Shown here in pieces: positions 35,701 through 51,400 of a DNA stretch of 64,000 bases (its first letter is position 1; each line of letters starts with the position of its first letter). Origin of the DNA: Colletes latitarsis. Lineage: Eukaryota; Arthropoda; Insecta; Hymenoptera; Colletidae. Under the pieces are notes generated by a model. That model was not told the origin of the DNA. It searched no databases and was given only the letters and a program-made list of their open reading frames with translations. The DNA lies in NCBI RefSeq assembly GCF_051014445.1, contig NC_135136.1:24198001-24262000 (forward strand), written 5' to 3'. The position numbers and the translations under genes were made by a program.

Positions 35701-38700
35701 TTAGGTCTGGGTTATGCCCGCATCTGGCTCATGATTTTGCCGTCTTCGCATACTTGTTGGCCAGATCCTGGGGTTTTTTCGTGTTTGAATCACGTAGTAA
35801 TGTGGTAACACACTGAAGCAGTCAATTAAACCTGGTTTCGATCAATATTTCAGAGGATAACACCGGTTAGGTCTGGGTTAGGTCTGGGTTATGCCCGCAT
35901 CTGTCTCATGATTTTGCCTTCTTCGCATACTTGTTGGCCAGATCCTGGGTTTTTTTCGTGTTTGAATCACGTAATAATGTGGTAACACACTGAAGCTGTC
36001 AAATAAACCTGGTTTCGATCAATATTTTAGAGGATAACGCCGGTTAGGTCTGGGTTAGGTCTGGGAAATGCGCGCATCTGGCTCATGATTTTGCCTTCTT
36101 CGCATACTTGTTGGCCAGATCCTGGGTTTCTTCTGGTTTGAATCACGTAGTAATGTGGTGCCACACACAAAACAGTCAATTAAACCTGGATTCGGTCAGT
36201 ATTTTAGAGGATAACACCGGTTAGGTCTGGGTTAGGTCTGGGATATGCGCGCATCTGGCTTATACTTTCGCCTTTTTCGCAAACTTGTTGGCCAGATCCT
36301 GGGTTTTTTCCGTGTTTGAAGCACGTAGTAATGTGGTAACACACTGAAGCAGTCAATAAAACCTGGTTTCGATGAATATTTTAGAGGATAACACCGGTTA
36401 GGTCTGGGTTAGGTCTGGGTTATGCCCGCATCTGGCTCATGATTGACCGTATTCGCATACTTGTTGGCCAGATCCTGGGGTTTTTTCGTGTTTGAATCAC
36501 GTAGTAATGTGGTGACACACTGAAGCAGTCAATTAAACCTGGTTTCGATCAATATTTTAGAGGATAACACCGGTTAGGTCTGGGTTAGGTCTGGGAAATG
36601 CGCGCATCTGGCTCCTGATATTGCCTTCTTCGCATACTTGTTGGCCAGATCCTGGGTATTTTCCGTGTTTGAATCACGTAGTAATGTGGTAACACACTGA
36701 AGCAGTCAATTAAACCTGGTTTCGATCAATATTTTAGAGGATAACACCGGTTAGGTCTGGGTTAGGTCTGGGAAATGCGCGCATCTGGCTCCTGATATTG
36801 CCTTCTTCGCATACTTGTTGGCCAGATCCTGGGTTTTTTTCGTGTTTGAATCACGTAATAATGTGGTAACACACTGAAGCTGTCAATTAAACCTGGTTTC
36901 GATCAGTATTTTAGAGGATAACACCGGTTAGGTCTGGGTTAGGTCTGGGTTATGCCCGCATCTGGCTCATGATTTTGCCGTCTTCGCATACTTGTTGGCC
37001 AGATCCTGGGGTTTTTTCGTGTTTGAATCACGTAGTAATGTGGTGACACACTGAAGCAGTCAATTAAACCTGGTTTCGATCAATATTTTAGAGGATAACG
37101 CCGGTTAGGTCTGGGTTAGGTCTGGGTTATGCCCGCATCTGGCTCATGATTTTGCCTTCTTCGCATACTTGTTGGCCAGATCCTGGGTATTTTCCGTGTT
37201 TGAATCACGTAATAATGTGGTAACACACTGAAGCTGTCAATTAAACCTGGTTTCGATCAATATTTTAGAGGATAACACCGGTTAGGTCTGGGTTAGGTCT
37301 GGGATATGCGCGCATCTGGCTTATACTTTCGCCTTTTTCGCAAACTTGTTGGCTAGATCCTGGGTATTTTCCGTGTTTGAATCACGTAGTAATGTGGTGA
37401 CACACTGAAGCAGTCAATTAAACCTGGTTTCGATCAATATTTTAGAGGATAACACCGGTTAGGTCTGGGTTAGGTCTGGGTTATGCCCGCATCTGGCTCA
37501 TGATTTTGCCTTTTTGGCAAACTTGTTGGCTAGATCCTGGGTTTTTTTCGGGTTTGAATCACGTAATAATGTGGTAACACACTGAAGCTGTCAATTAAAC
37601 CTGGTTTCGATCAATATTTTAGAGGATAACACCGGTTAGGTCTGGGTTAGGTCAGGGTTATGCCCGCATCTGGCTCATGATTTTGCCGTCTTCGCATACT
37701 TGTTGGCCAGATCCTGGGGTTTTTTCGTGTTTGAATCACGTAGTAATGTGGTGACACACTGAAGCAGTCAATTAAACCTGGTTTCGATCAATATTTTAGA
37801 GGATAACGCCGGTTAGGTCTGGGTTAGGTCTGGGTTATGCCCGCATCTGGCTCATGATTATGCCTTCTTCGCATACTTGTTGGCTAGATCCTGGGTTTTT
37901 TTCGGGTTTGAATACAGCAGTAATGTGGTACCACATTGAAGCAGTCAATTAAACCTGGTTTCGATCAATATTTTAGAGGATAACACCGGTTAGGTCTGGG
38001 TTAGGTCTGGGTTATGCCCGCATCTGGCTCATGATTTTGCCGTCTTCGCATACTTGTTGGCCAGATCCTGGGGTTTTTTCGTGTTTGAATCACGTAGTAA
38101 TGTGGTAACACACTGAAGCAGTCAATTAAACCTGGTTTCGATCAATATTTCAGAGGATAACACCGGTTAGGTCTGGGTTAGGTCTGGGTTATGCCCGCAT
38201 CTGTCTCATGATTTTGCCTTCTTCGCATACTTGTTGGCCAGATCCTGGGTTTTTTTCGTGTTTGAATCACGTAATAATGTGGTAACACACTGAAGCTGTC
38301 AAATAAACCTGGTTTCGATCAATATTTTAGAGGATAACACCGGTTAGGTCTGGGTTAGGTCTGGGTTATGCCCGCATCTGGCTCATGATTTTGCCGTCTT
38401 CGCATACTTGTTGGCCAGATCCTGGGGTTTTTTCGTGTTTGAATCACGTAGTAATGTGGTGACACACTGAAGCTGTCAATTAAACCTGGTTTCGATCAAT
38501 ATTTCAGAGGATAACACCGGTTAGGTCTGGGTTAGGTCTGGGATATGCGCGCATCTGGCTTATACTTTCGCCTTTTTCGTAAACTTGTTGGCTAGATCCT
38601 GGGTTTTTTTCGGGTTTGAATACCGCAGTAATGTGGTACCACATTGAAGCAGTCAATTAAACCTGGTTTCGATCAATATTTTAGAGGATAACGCCGGTTA

Positions 38701-41700
38701 GGTCTGGGTTAGGTCTGGGAAATGCGCGCATCTGGCTCCTGATATTGCCTTCTTCGCATACTTGTTGGCCAGATCCTGGGTTTTTTTCGTGTTTGAATCA
38801 CGTAATAATGTGGTAACACACTGAAGCTGTCAATTAAACCTGGTTTCGATCAGTATTTTAGAGGATAACACCGGTTAGGTCTGGGTTAGGTCTGGGTTAT
38901 GCCCGCATCTGGCTCATGATTTTGCCGTCTTCGCATACTTGTTGGCCAGATCCTGGGTATTTTCCGTGTTTGAATCACGTAATAATGTGGTAACACACAG
39001 AAGCTGTCAATTAAACCTGGTTTCGATCAATATTTTAGAGGATAACACCGGTTAGGTCTGGGTTAGGTCTGGGATATGCGCGCATCTGGCTTATACTTTC
39101 GCCTTTTTCGCAAACTTGTTGGCTAGATCCTGGGTATTTTCCGTGTTTGAATCACGTAGTAATGTGGTGACACACTGAAGCTGTCAATTAAACCTGGATT
39201 CGGTCAGTATTTCAGAGGATAACACCGGTTAGGTCTGGGTTAGGTCTGGGTTATGCCCGCATCTGGCTCATGATTTTGCCGTCTTCGCATACTTGTTGGC
39301 CAGATCCTGGGGTTTTTTCGTGTTTGAATCACGTAGTAATGTGGTGACACACTGAAGCAGTCAATTAAACCTGGTTTCGATCAATATTTTAGAGGATAAC
39401 ACCGGTTAGGTCTGGATTAGGTCTGGGTTATGCCCGCATCTGGCTCATGATTATGCCTTCTTCGCTTACTTGTTGGCCAGATCCCGGGTTTCTTCTGGTT
39501 TGAATCACGTAGTAATGTGGTACCACACAGTAACAGTCAATTAAACCTGGATTCGGTCAGTATTTCAGAGGATAACACCGGTTAGGTCTGGGTTAGGTCT
39601 GGGATATGCGCGCATCAGGCTCATGATTTTGCCTTCTTCGCATACTTGTTGGCCAGATCCTGGGTTTTTTTCGTGTTTGAATCACGTAATAATGTGGTAA
39701 CACACTGAAGCTGTCAAATAAACCTGGTTTCGATCAATATTTTAGAGGATAACACCGGTTAGGTCTGGGTTAGGTCTGGGTTATGCCCGCATCTGGCTCA
39801 TGATTTTGCCTTTTTCGCAAACTTGTTGGCTAGATCCTGGGTTTTTTTCGGGTTTGAATCACGTAATAATGTGGTAACACACTGAAGCTGTCAATTAAAC
39901 CTGGTTTCGATCAATATTTTAGAGGATAACACCGGTTAGGTCTGGGTTAGGTCTGGGTTATGCCCGCATCTGGCTCATGATTTTGCCGTCTTCGCATACT
40001 TGTTGGCCAGATCCTGGGGTTTTTTCGTGTTTGAATCACGTAGTAATGTGGTGACACACTGAAGCAGTCAATTAAACCTGGTTTCGATCAATATTTTAGA
40101 GGATAACGCCGGTTAGGTCTGGGTTAGGTCTGGGAAATGCGCGCATCTGGCTCATGATTTTGCCTTCTTCGCATACTTGTTGGCCAGATCCTGGGTTTTT
40201 TTCGTGTTTGAATCACGTAGTAATGTGGTGACACACTGAAGCAGTCAATTAAACCTGGTTTCGATCAATATTTCAGAGGCTAACACCGGTTAGGTCTGGG
40301 TTAGGTCTGGGATATGCGCGCATCTGGCTTATACTTTCGCCTTTTTCGTAAACTTGTTGGCTAGATCCTGGGTTTTTTTCGGGTTTGAATACCGCAGTAA
40401 TGTGGTACCACATTGAAGCAGTCAATTAAACCTGGTTTCGATCAATATTTTAGAGGATAACGCCGGTTAGGTCTGGGTTAGGTCTGGGAAATGCGCGCAT
40501 CTGGCTCATGATTTTGCCTTCTTCGCATACTTGTTGGCCAGATCCTGGGTTTTTTTCGTGTTTGAATCACGTAATAATGTGGTAACACACTGAAGCTGTC
40601 AATTAAACCTGGTTTCGATCAGTATTTTAGAGGATAACACCGGTTAGGTCTGGGTTAGGTCTGGGTTATGCCCGCATCTGGCTCATGATTTTGCCGTCTT
40701 CGCATACTTGTTGGCCAGATCCTGGGGTTTTTTCGTGTTTGAATCACGTAGTAATGTGGTGACACACTGAAGCAGTCAATTAAACCTGGTTTCGATCAAT
40801 ATTTCAGAGGATAACACCGGTTAGGTCTGGGTTAGGTCTGGGATATGCGCGCATCTGGCTCATGATTTTGCCTTCTTCGCATACTTGTTGGCCAGATCCT
40901 GGGTTTCTTCTGGTTTGAATCACGTAGTAATGTGGTACCACACAGTAACAGTCAATTAAACCTGGATTCGGTCAGTATTTTAGAGGATAACACCGGTTAG
41001 GTCTGGGTTAGGTCTGGGATATGCGCGCATCTGGCTTATACTATCGCCTTTTTCGCAAACTTGTTGGCCAGATCCTGGGTTTTTTTCGTGTTTGAATCAC
41101 GTAGTAATGTGGTACCACACTGAAGCAGTCAATTAAACCTGGTTTCGATCAATATTTTAGAGGATATCACCGGTTAGGTCTGGGTTAGGTCTGGGTTATG
41201 CCCGCATCTGGCTCATGATTTTGCCTTCTTCGCATACTTGTTGGCCAGATCCTGGGTATTTTCCGTGTTTGAATCACGTAATAATGTGGTAACACACTGA
41301 AGCTGTCAATTAAACCTGGTTTCGATCAATATTTTAGAGGATAACACCGGTTAGGTCTGGGTTAGGTCTGGGAAATGCGCGCATCTGGCTCATGATTTTG
41401 CCGTCTTCGCATACTTGTTGGCCAGATCCTGGGGTTTTTTCGTGTTTGAATCACGTAGTAATGTGGTGACACACTGAAGCAGTCAATAAAACCTGGTTTC
41501 GATCAATATTTTAGAGGAACACACCGGTTAGGTCTGGGATTTGCGCGCATATGGCTTATACTTTCGCCTTTTTCGCAAACTTGTTGGCCAGATCCTGGGT
41601 ATTTTCCGTGTTTGAAACACGTAGTAATGTGGTAACACACTGAAGCAGTCCATTAAACCTGGTTTCGATCAATATTTCAGAGGATAACACCGGTTAGGTC

Positions 41701-44700
41701 TGGGTTAGGTCTGGGTTATGCCCGCATCTGGCTCATGATTTTGCCTTCTTCGCATACTTGTTGGCCAGATCCTGGGTTTTTTTCGTGTTTGAATCACGTA
41801 ATAATGTGGTAACACACTGAAGCTGTCAAATAAACCTGGTTTCGATCAATATTTTAGAGGATAACACCGGTTAGGTCTGGGTTAGGTCTGGGTTATGCCC
41901 GCATCTGGCTCATGATTTTGCCTTTTTCGCAAACTTGTTGGCTAGATCCTGGGTTTTTTTCGGGTTTGAATCACGTAATAATGTGGTAACATACTGAAGC
42001 TGTCAATTAAACCTGGTTTCGATCAATATTTTAGAGGATAACACCGGTTAGGTCTGGGTTAGGTCTGGGTTATGCCCGCATCTGGCTCATGATTTTGCCG
42101 TCTTCGCATACTTGTTGGCCAGATCCTGGGGTTTTTTCGTGTTTGAATCACGTAGTAATGTGGTGACACACTGAAGCAGTCAATTAAACCTGGTTTCGAT
42201 CAATATTTCAGAGGATAACACCGGTTAGGTCTGGGTTAGGTCTGGGATATGCGCGCATCTGGCTTATACTTTCGCCTTTTTCGTAAACTTGTTGGCTAGA
42301 TCCTGGGTTTTTTGCGGGTTTGAATACCGCAGTAATGTGGTACCACATTGAAGCAGTCAATTAAACCTGGTTTCGATCAATATTTTAGAGGATAACGCCG
42401 GTTAGGTCTGGGTTAGGTCTGGGAAATGCGCGCATCTGGCTCATGATTTTGCCGTCTTCGCATACTTGTTGGCCAGATCCTGGGGTTTTTTCGTGTTTGA
42501 ATCACGTAGTAATGTGGTGACACACTGAAGCAGTCAATTAAACCTGGTTTCGATCAATATTTTAGAGGATAACACCGGTTAGGTCTGGGTTAGGTCTGGG
42601 AAATGCGCGCATCTGGCTCCTGATATTGCCTTCTTCGCATACTTGTTGGCCAGATCCTGGGTATTTTCCGTGTTTGAATCACGTAGTAATGTGGTAACAC
42701 ACTGAAGCAGTCAATTAAACCTGGTTTCGATCAATATTTTAGAGGATAACACCGCTTAGGTCTGGGTTAGGTCTGGGTTATGCCCGCATCTGGCTCATGA
42801 TTTTGCCGTCTTCGCATACTTGTTGGCCAGATCCTGGGGTTTTTTCGTGTTTGAATCACGTAGTAATGTGGTGACACACTGAAGCAGTCAATTAAACCTG
42901 GTTTCGATCAATATTTTAGACGATAACGCCGGTTAGGTCTGGGTTAGGTCTGGGAAATGCGCGCATCTGGCTCATGATTTTGCCTTCTTCGCATACTTGT
43001 TGGCCAGATCCTGGGTTTTTTTCGGGTTTGAATACCGCAGTAATGTGGTACCACATTGAAGCAGTCAATTAAACCTGGTTTCGATCAATATTTTAGAGGA
43101 TAACGCCGGTTAGGTCTGGGTTAGGTCTGGGTTATGCCCGCATCTGGCTCATGATTTTGCCTTCTTCGCATACTTGTTGGCCAGATCCTGGGTATTTTCC
43201 GTGTTTGAATCACGTAATAATGTGGTAACACACTGAAGCTGTCAATTAAACCTGGTTTCGATCAATATTTTAGAGGATAACACCGGTTAGGTCTGGGTTA
43301 GGTCTGGGATATGCGCGCATCTGGCTTATACTTTCGCCTTTTTCGCAAACTTGTTGGCTAGATCCTGGGTATTTTCCGTGTTTGAATCACGTAGTAATGT
43401 GGTGACACACTGAAGCAGTCAATTAAACCTGGTTTCGATCAATATTTTAGAGGATAACACCGGTTAGGTCTGGGTTAGGTCTGGGTTATGCCCGCATCTG
43501 GCTCATGATTTTGCCTTCTTCGCATACTTGTTGGCCAGATCCTGGGTATTTTCCGTGTTTGAATCACGTAATAATGTGGTAACACACTGAAGCTGTCAAT
43601 TAAACCTGGTTTCGATCAATATTTTAGAGGATAACACCGGTTAGGTCTGGGTTAGGTCTGGGATATGCGCGCATCTGGCTTATACTTTCGCCTTTTTCGC
43701 AAACTTGTTGGCTAGATCCTGGGTATTTTCCGTGTTTGAATCACGTAGTAATGTGGTGACACACTGAAGCAGTCAATTAAACCTGGTTTCGATCAATATT
43801 TTAGAGGATAACACCGGTTAGGTCTGGGTTAGGTCTGGGTTATGCGCGCATCTGGCTCATGATTTTGCCTTCTTCGCATACTTGTTGGCCAGATCCTGGG
43901 TTTTTTTCGTGTTTGAATCACGTAATAATGTGGTAACACACTGAAGCTGTCAATTAAACCTGGTTTCGATCAATATTTTAGAGGATAACACCGGTTAGGT
44001 CTGGGTTAGGTCTGGGTTATGCCCGCATCTGGCTCATGATTTTGCCTTCTTCGCATACTTGTTGGCCAGATCCTGGGTATTTTCCGTGTTTGAATCACGT
44101 AATAATGTGGTAACACACTGAAGCTGTCAATTAAACCTGGTTTCGATCAATATTTTAGAGGATAACACCGGTTAGGTCTGGGTTAGGTCTGGGATATGCG
44201 CGCATCTGGCTTATACTTTCGCCTTTTTCGCAAACTTGTTGGCTAGATCCTGGGTATTTTCCGTGTTTGAATCACGTAGTAATGTGGTGACACACTGAAG
44301 CAGTCAATTAAACCTGGTTTCGATCAATATTTTAGAGGATAACACCGGTTAGGTCTGGGTTAGGTCTGGGTTATGCCCGCATCTGGCTCATGATTTTGCC
44401 TTTTTCGCAAACTTGTTGGCTAGATCCAGGGTTTTTTTCGGGTTTGAATCACGTAATAATGTGGTAACACACTGAAGCTGTCAATTAAACCTGGTTTCGA
44501 TCAATATTTTAGAGGATAACACCGCTTAGGTCTGGGTTAGGTCTGGGTTATGCCCGCATCTGGCTCATGATTTTGCCGTCTTCGCATACTTGTTGGCCAG
44601 ATCCTGGGGTTTTTTCGTGTTTGAATCACGTAGTAATGTGGTGACACACTGAAGCAGTCAATTAAACCTGGTTTCGATCAATATTTTAGAGGATAACGCC

Positions 44701-47550
44701 GGTTAGGTCTCGGTTAGGTCTGGGAAATGCGCGCATCTGGCTCATGATTTTGCCTTCTTCGCATACTTGTTGGCCAGATCCTGGGTTTTTTTCGTGTTTG
44801 AATCACGTAGTAATGTGGTAACACACTGAAGCTGTCAATTAAACCTGGTTTCGATCAATATTTTAGAGGATAACACCGGTTAGGTCTGGGTTAGGTCTGG
44901 GATATGCGCGCATCTGGCTTATACTTTCGCCTTTTTCGCAAACTTGTTGGCTAGATCCTGGGTTTTTTTCGGGTTTGAATACAGCAGTAATGTGGTACCA
45001 CATTGAAGCAGTCAATTAAACCTGGTTTCGATCAATATTTTAGAGGATAACACCGGTTAGGTCTGGGTTAGGTCTGGGTTATGCCCGCATCTGGCTCATG
45101 ATTTTGCCTTCTTCGCATACTTGTTGGCCAGATCCTGGGTTTTTTTCGTGTTTGAATCACGTAATAATGTGGTAACACACTGAAGCTGTCAAATAAACCT
45201 GGTTTCGATCAATATTTTAGAGGATAACACCGGTTAGGTCTGGGTTAGGTCTGGGTTATGCCCGCATCTGGCTCATGATTTTGCCTTCTTCGCATACTTG
45301 TTGGCCAGATCCTGGGTATTTTCCGTGTTTGAATCACGTAGTAATGTGGTGACACACTGAAGCAGTCAATTAAACCTGGTTTCGATCAATATTTCAGAGG
45401 ATAACACCGGTTAGGTCTGGGTTAGGTCTGGGATATGCGCGCATCTGGCTTATACTTTCGCCTTTTTCGTAAACTTGTTGGCTAGATCCTGGGTTTTTTT
45501 CGGGTTTGAATACCGCAGTAATGTGGTACCACATTGAAGCAGTCAATTAAACCTGGTTTCGATCAATATTTTAGAGGATAACGCCGGTTAGGTCTGGGTT
45601 AGGTCTGGGAAATGCGCGCATCTGGCTCATGATTTTGCCGTCTTCGCATACTTGTTGGCCAGATCCTGGGTATTTTCCGTGTTTGAATCACGTAGTAATG
45701 TGGTGACACACTGAAGCAGTCAATTAAACCTGGTTTCGATCAATATTTTAGAGGATAACACCGGTTAGGTCTGGGTTAGGTCTGGGTTATGCCCGCATCT
45801 GGCTCATGATTTTGCCGTCTTCGCATACTTGTTGGCCAGATCCTGGGTATTTTCCGTGTTTGAATCACGTAGTAATGTGGTGACACACTGAAGCAGTCAA
45901 TTAAACCTGGTTTCGATCAATATTTCAGAGGATAACACCGGTTAGGTCTGGGTTAGGTCTGGGAAATGCGCGCATCTGGCTCATGATTTTGCCTTCTTCG
46001 CATACTTGTTGGCCAGATCCTGGGCTTTTTTCGTGTTTGAATCACGTAGTAATGTGGTAACACATTGAAGCAGTCAATTAAACCTGGTTTCGATCAATAT
46101 TTTAGAGGATAACACCGGTTAGGTCTGGGTTAGGTCTGGGTTATGCCCGCATCTGGCTCATGATTTTGCCGTCTTCGCATACTTGTTGGCCAGATCCTGG
46201 GTATTTTCCGTGTTTGAATCACGTAGTAATGTGGTGACACACTGAAGCAGTCAATTAAACCTGGTTTCGATCAATATTTTAGAGGATAACACCGGTTAGG
46301 TCTGGGTTAGGTCTGGGTTATGCCCGCATCTGTCTCATGATTTTGCCGTCTTCGCATACTTGTTGGCCAGATCCTGGGTATTTTCCGTGTTTGAATCACG
46401 TAGTAATGTGGTAACACACTGAAGCAGTCAATTAAACCTGGTTTCGATCAATATTTTAGAGGAACACACCGGTTAGGTCTGGGATTTGCGCGCATATGGC
46501 TTATACTTTCGCCTTTTTCGCAAACTTGTTGGCCAGATCCTGGGTATTTTCCGTGTTTGAAACACGTAGTAATGTGGTAACACACTGAAGCTGTCAATTA
46601 AACCTGGTTTCGATCAATATTTCAGAGGATAACACCGGTTAGGTCTGGGTTAGGTCTGGGTTATGCCCGCATCTGGCTCATGATTTTGCCGTCTTCGCAT
46701 ACTTGTTGGCCAGATCCTGGGCTTTTTTCGTGTTTGAATCACGTAGTAATGTGGTAACACACTGAAGCAGTCAATTAAACCTGGTTTCGATCAATATTTC
46801 AGAGGATAACACCGGTTAGGTCTGGGTTAGGTCTGGGATATGCGCGCATCAGGCTCATGATTTTGCCTTTTTCGCAAACTTGTTGGCTAGATCCTGGGTT
46901 TTTTTCGGGTTTGAATCACGTAATAATGTGGTAACACACTGAAGCTGTCAATTAAACCTGGTTTCGATCAATATTTTAGAGGATAACACCGGTTAGGTCT
47001 GGGTTAGGTCTGGGTTATGCCCGCATCTGGCTCATGATTTTGCCGTCTTCGCATACTTGTTGGCCAGATCCTGGGGTTTTTTCGTGTTTGAATCACGTAG
47101 TAATGTGGTGACACACTGAAGCAGTCAATTAAACCTGGTTTCGATCAATATTTTAGAGGATAACGCCGGTTAGGTCTGGGTTAGGTCTGGGAAATGCGCG
47201 CATCTGGCTCATGATTTTGCCTTCTTCGCATACTTGTTGGCCAGATCCTGGGTTTTTTTCGTGTTTGAATCACGTAGTAATGTGGTGACACACTGAAGCA
47301 GTCAATTAAACCTGGTTTCGATCAACATTTCAGAGGATAACACCGGTTAGGTCTGGGTTAGGTCTGGGAAATGCGCGCATCTGGCTCATGATTTTGCCTT
47401 CTTCGCATACTTGTTGGCCAGATCCTGGGTTTTTTTCGTGTTTGAATCACGTAATAATGTGGTAACACACTGAAGCAGTCAATTAAACCTGGTTTCGATC
47501 AATATTTTAGAGGATAACACCGGTTAGGTCTGGGTTAGGTCTGGGTTATG

Positions 47551-48455
47551 CCCTCATCTGGCTCATGATTTTGCCGTCTTCGCATACTTGTTGGCCAGAT
47601 CCTGGGTATTTTCCGTGTTTAAATCACGTAGTAATGTGGTGACACACTGAAGCAGTCAATTAAACCTGGTTTCGATCAATATTTCAGAGGATAACACCGG
47701 TTAGGTCTGGGTTAGGTCTGGGTTATGCCCTCATCTGGCTCATGATTTTGCCGTCTTCGCATACTTGTTGGCCAGATCCTGGGTTTTTTTCGTGTTTGAA
47801 TCACGTAATAATGTGGTGACACACTGAAGCAGTCAATTAAACCTGGTTTCGATCAATATTTTAGAGGATAACGCCGGTTAGGTCTGGGTTAGGTCTGGGT
47901 TATGCCCTCATCTGGCTCATGATTTTGCCGTCTTCGCATACTTGTTGGCCAGATCCTGGGGTTTTTTCGTGTTTGAATCACGTGGTAATGTGGTAACACA
48001 CTGAAGCAGTCAATTAAACCTGGTTTCGATCAATATTTCAGAGGATAACACCGGTTAGGTCTGGGTTAGGTCTGGGTTATGCCCGCATCTGGCTCATGAT
48101 TATGCCTTCTTCGCATACTTGTTGGCCAGATCCTGGGTTTCTTCTGGTTTGAATCACGTAGTAATGTGGTACCACACAGTAACAGTGAATTAAACCTGGA
48201 TTCGGTCAGTATTTTAGAGGATAACACCGGTTAGGTCTGGGTTAGGTCTGGGTTATGCCCTCATCTGGCTCATGATTTTGCCGTCTTCGCATACTTGTTG
48301 GCCAGATCCTGGGGTTTTTTCGTGTTTGAATCACGTGGTAATGTGGTAACACACTGAAGCAGTCAATTAAACCTGGTTTCGATCAATATTTTAGAGGATA
48401 ACACCGGTTAGGTCTGGGTTAGGTCTGGGTTATGCCCTCATCTGGCTCATGATTT
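47551..48455 (+). repeat. CCCTCATC-marked monomer block 2
   Basis: Marked monomers lie at 47551, 47728, 47905, 48258 and 48435, with the same unmarked monomer inside. This block has one more marked monomer than block 1. A rare TTTTACAGG variant follows at about 48744 and reappears after block 4. Confidence 0.85.
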
Positions 48456-51400
48456 TGCCTTCTTCGCATACTTGTTGGCCAGATCCTGGGTATTTTCCGT
48501 GTTTGAATCACGTAGTAATGTGGTGACACACTGAAGCAGTCAATTAAACCTGGTTTCGATCAATATTTCAGAGGATAACACCGGTTAGGTCTGGGTTAGG
48601 TCTGGGATATGCGCGCATCTGGCTTATACTTTCGCCTTTTTCGTAAACTTGTTGGCTAGATCCTGGGTTTTTTTCGGGTTTGAATACCGCAGTAATGTGG
48701 TACCACATTGAAGCAGTCAATTAAACCTGGTTTCGATCAATATTTTACAGGATAACACCGGTTAGGTCTGGATTAGGTCTGGGTTATGCCCGCATCTGGC
48801 TCATGATTATGCCTTCTTCGCATACTTGTTGGCCAGATCCTGGGTTTCTTCTGGTTTGAATCACGTAGTAATGTGGTAACACACTGAAGCAGTCAATCAA
48901 ACCTGGTTTCGATCAATATTTTAGAGGATAACACCGGTTAGGTCTGGATTAGGTCTGGTTTATGCCCGCATCTGGCTCATGATTATGCCTTCTTCGCATA
49001 CTTGTTGGCCAGATCCTGGGTTTCTTCTGGTTTGAATCACGTAGTAATGTGGTACCACACAGTAACAGTGAATTAAACCTGGATTCGGTCAGTATTTTAG
49101 AGGATAACACCGGTTAGGTCTGGGTTAGGTCTGGGTTATGCCCGCATCTGGCTCATGATTTTGCCGTCTTCGCATACTTGTTGGCCAGATCCTGGGGTTT
49201 TTTCGTGTTTGAATCACGTAATAATGTGGTAACACACTGAAGCAGTCAATTAAACCTGGTTTCGATCAATATTTTAGAGGATAACACCGGTTAGGTCTGG
49301 ATTAGGTCTGGGTTATGCCCGCATCTGGCTCATGATTATGCCTTCTTCGCATACTTGTTGGCCAGATCCTGGGTTTCTTCTGGTTTGAATCACGTAGTAA
49401 TGTGGTACCACACAGTAACAGTCAATTAAACCTGGATTCGGTCAGTATTTTAGAGGATGACACCGGTTAGGTCTGGGTTAGGTCTGGGATATGCGCGCAT
49501 CTGGCTTATACTTTCGCCTTTTTCGCAAACTTGTTGGCCAGATCCTGGGTTTTTTCCGTGTTTGAAGCACGTAGTAATGTGGTAACACACTGAAGCAGTC
49601 AATAAAACCTGGTTTCGATGAATATTTTAGAGGATAACATCGGTTAGGTCTGGGTTAGGTCTGGGTTATGCCCGCATCTGGCTCATGATCTTGCCTTCTT
49701 CGCATACTTGTTGGCCAGATCCTGGGCTTTTTTCGTGTTTGAATCACGTAGTAATGTGGTAACACACTGAAGCAGTCATTTAAACCTGGTTTCGATCAAT
49801 ATTTTAGAGGATAACACCGGTTAGGTCTGGGTTAGGTCTGGGATATGCGCGCATCTGGCTCATGATTTTGCCTTCTTCGCATACTTGTTGGCCAGATCCT
49901 GGGTTTCTTCTGGTTTGAATCACGTAGTAATGTGGTACCACACAGTAACAGTCAATTATACCTGGATTCGGTCAGTATTTTAGAGGATAACACCGGTTAG
50001 GTCTGGGTTAGGTCTGGGATATGCGCGCATCTGGCTTATACTTTCGCCTTTTTCGCAAACTTGTTGGCCAGATCCTGGGTTTTTTCCGTGTTTGAAGCAC
50101 GTAGTAATGTGGTAACACACTGAAGCAGTCAATAAAACCTGGTTTCGATGAATATTTTAGAGGATAACACCGGTTAGGTCTGGGTTAGGTCTGGGTTATG
50201 CCCGCATCTGGCTCATGATCTTGCCTTCTTCGCATACTTGTTGGCCAGATCCTGGGCTTTTTTCGTGTTTGAATCACGTAGTAATGTGGTAACAAACTGA
50301 AGCAGTCAATTAAACCTGGTTTCGATCAATATTTTAGAGGATAACACCGGTTAGGTCTGGGTTAGGTCTGGGATATGCGCGCATCTGGCTCATGATCTTG
50401 CCTTCTTCGCATACTTGTTGGCCAGATCCTGGGCTTTTTTCGTGTTTGAATCAGGTAGTAATGTGGTAATACACTGAAGCAGTCAATAAAACCTGGTTTC
50501 GATCAATATTTTAGAGGATAACACCGGTTAGGTCTGGGTTAGGTCTGGGTTATGCCCGCATCTGGCTCATGATTTTGCCGTCTTCGCATACTTGTTGGCC
50601 AGATCCTGGGTATTTTCCGTGTTTGAATCACGTAGTAATGTGGTGACACACTGAAGCAGTCAATTAAACCTGGTTTCGATCAATATTTCAGAGGATAACA
50701 CCGGTTAGGTCTGGGTTAGGTCTGGGATATGCGCGCATCTGGCTTATACTTTCGCCTTTTTCGTAAACTTGTTGGCTAGATCCTGGGTTTTTTTCGGGTT
50801 TGAATACCGCAGTAATGTGGTACCACATTGAAGCAGTCAATTAAACCTGGTTTCGATCAATATTTTAGAGGATAACGCCGGTTAGGTCTGGGTTAGGTCT
50901 GGGAAATGCGCGCATCTGGCTCATGATTTTGCCTTCTTCGCATACTTGTTGGCCAGATCCTGGGTTTCTTCTGGTTTGAATCACGTAGTAATGTGGTAAC
51001 ACACTGAAGCAGTCAATCAAACCTGGTTTCGATCAATATTTTAGAGGATAACACCGGTTAGGTCTGGGTTAGGTCTGGGTTATGCCCGCATCTGGCTCAT
51101 GATTTTGCCGTCTTCGCATACTTGTTGGCCAGATCCTGGGTTTCTTCTGGTTTGAATCACGTAGTAATGTGGTAACACACTGAAGCAGTCAATTAAACCT
51201 GGTTTCGATCAATATTTTAGAGGATAACACCGGTTAGGTCTGGATTAGGTCTGGGTTATGCTCGCATCTGGCTCATGATTATGCCTTCTTCGCATACTTG
51301 TTGGCCAGATCCTGGGTTTCTTCTGGTTTGAATCACGTAGTAATGTGGTACCACACAGTAACAGTGAATTAAACCTGGATTCGGTCAGTATTTTAGAGGA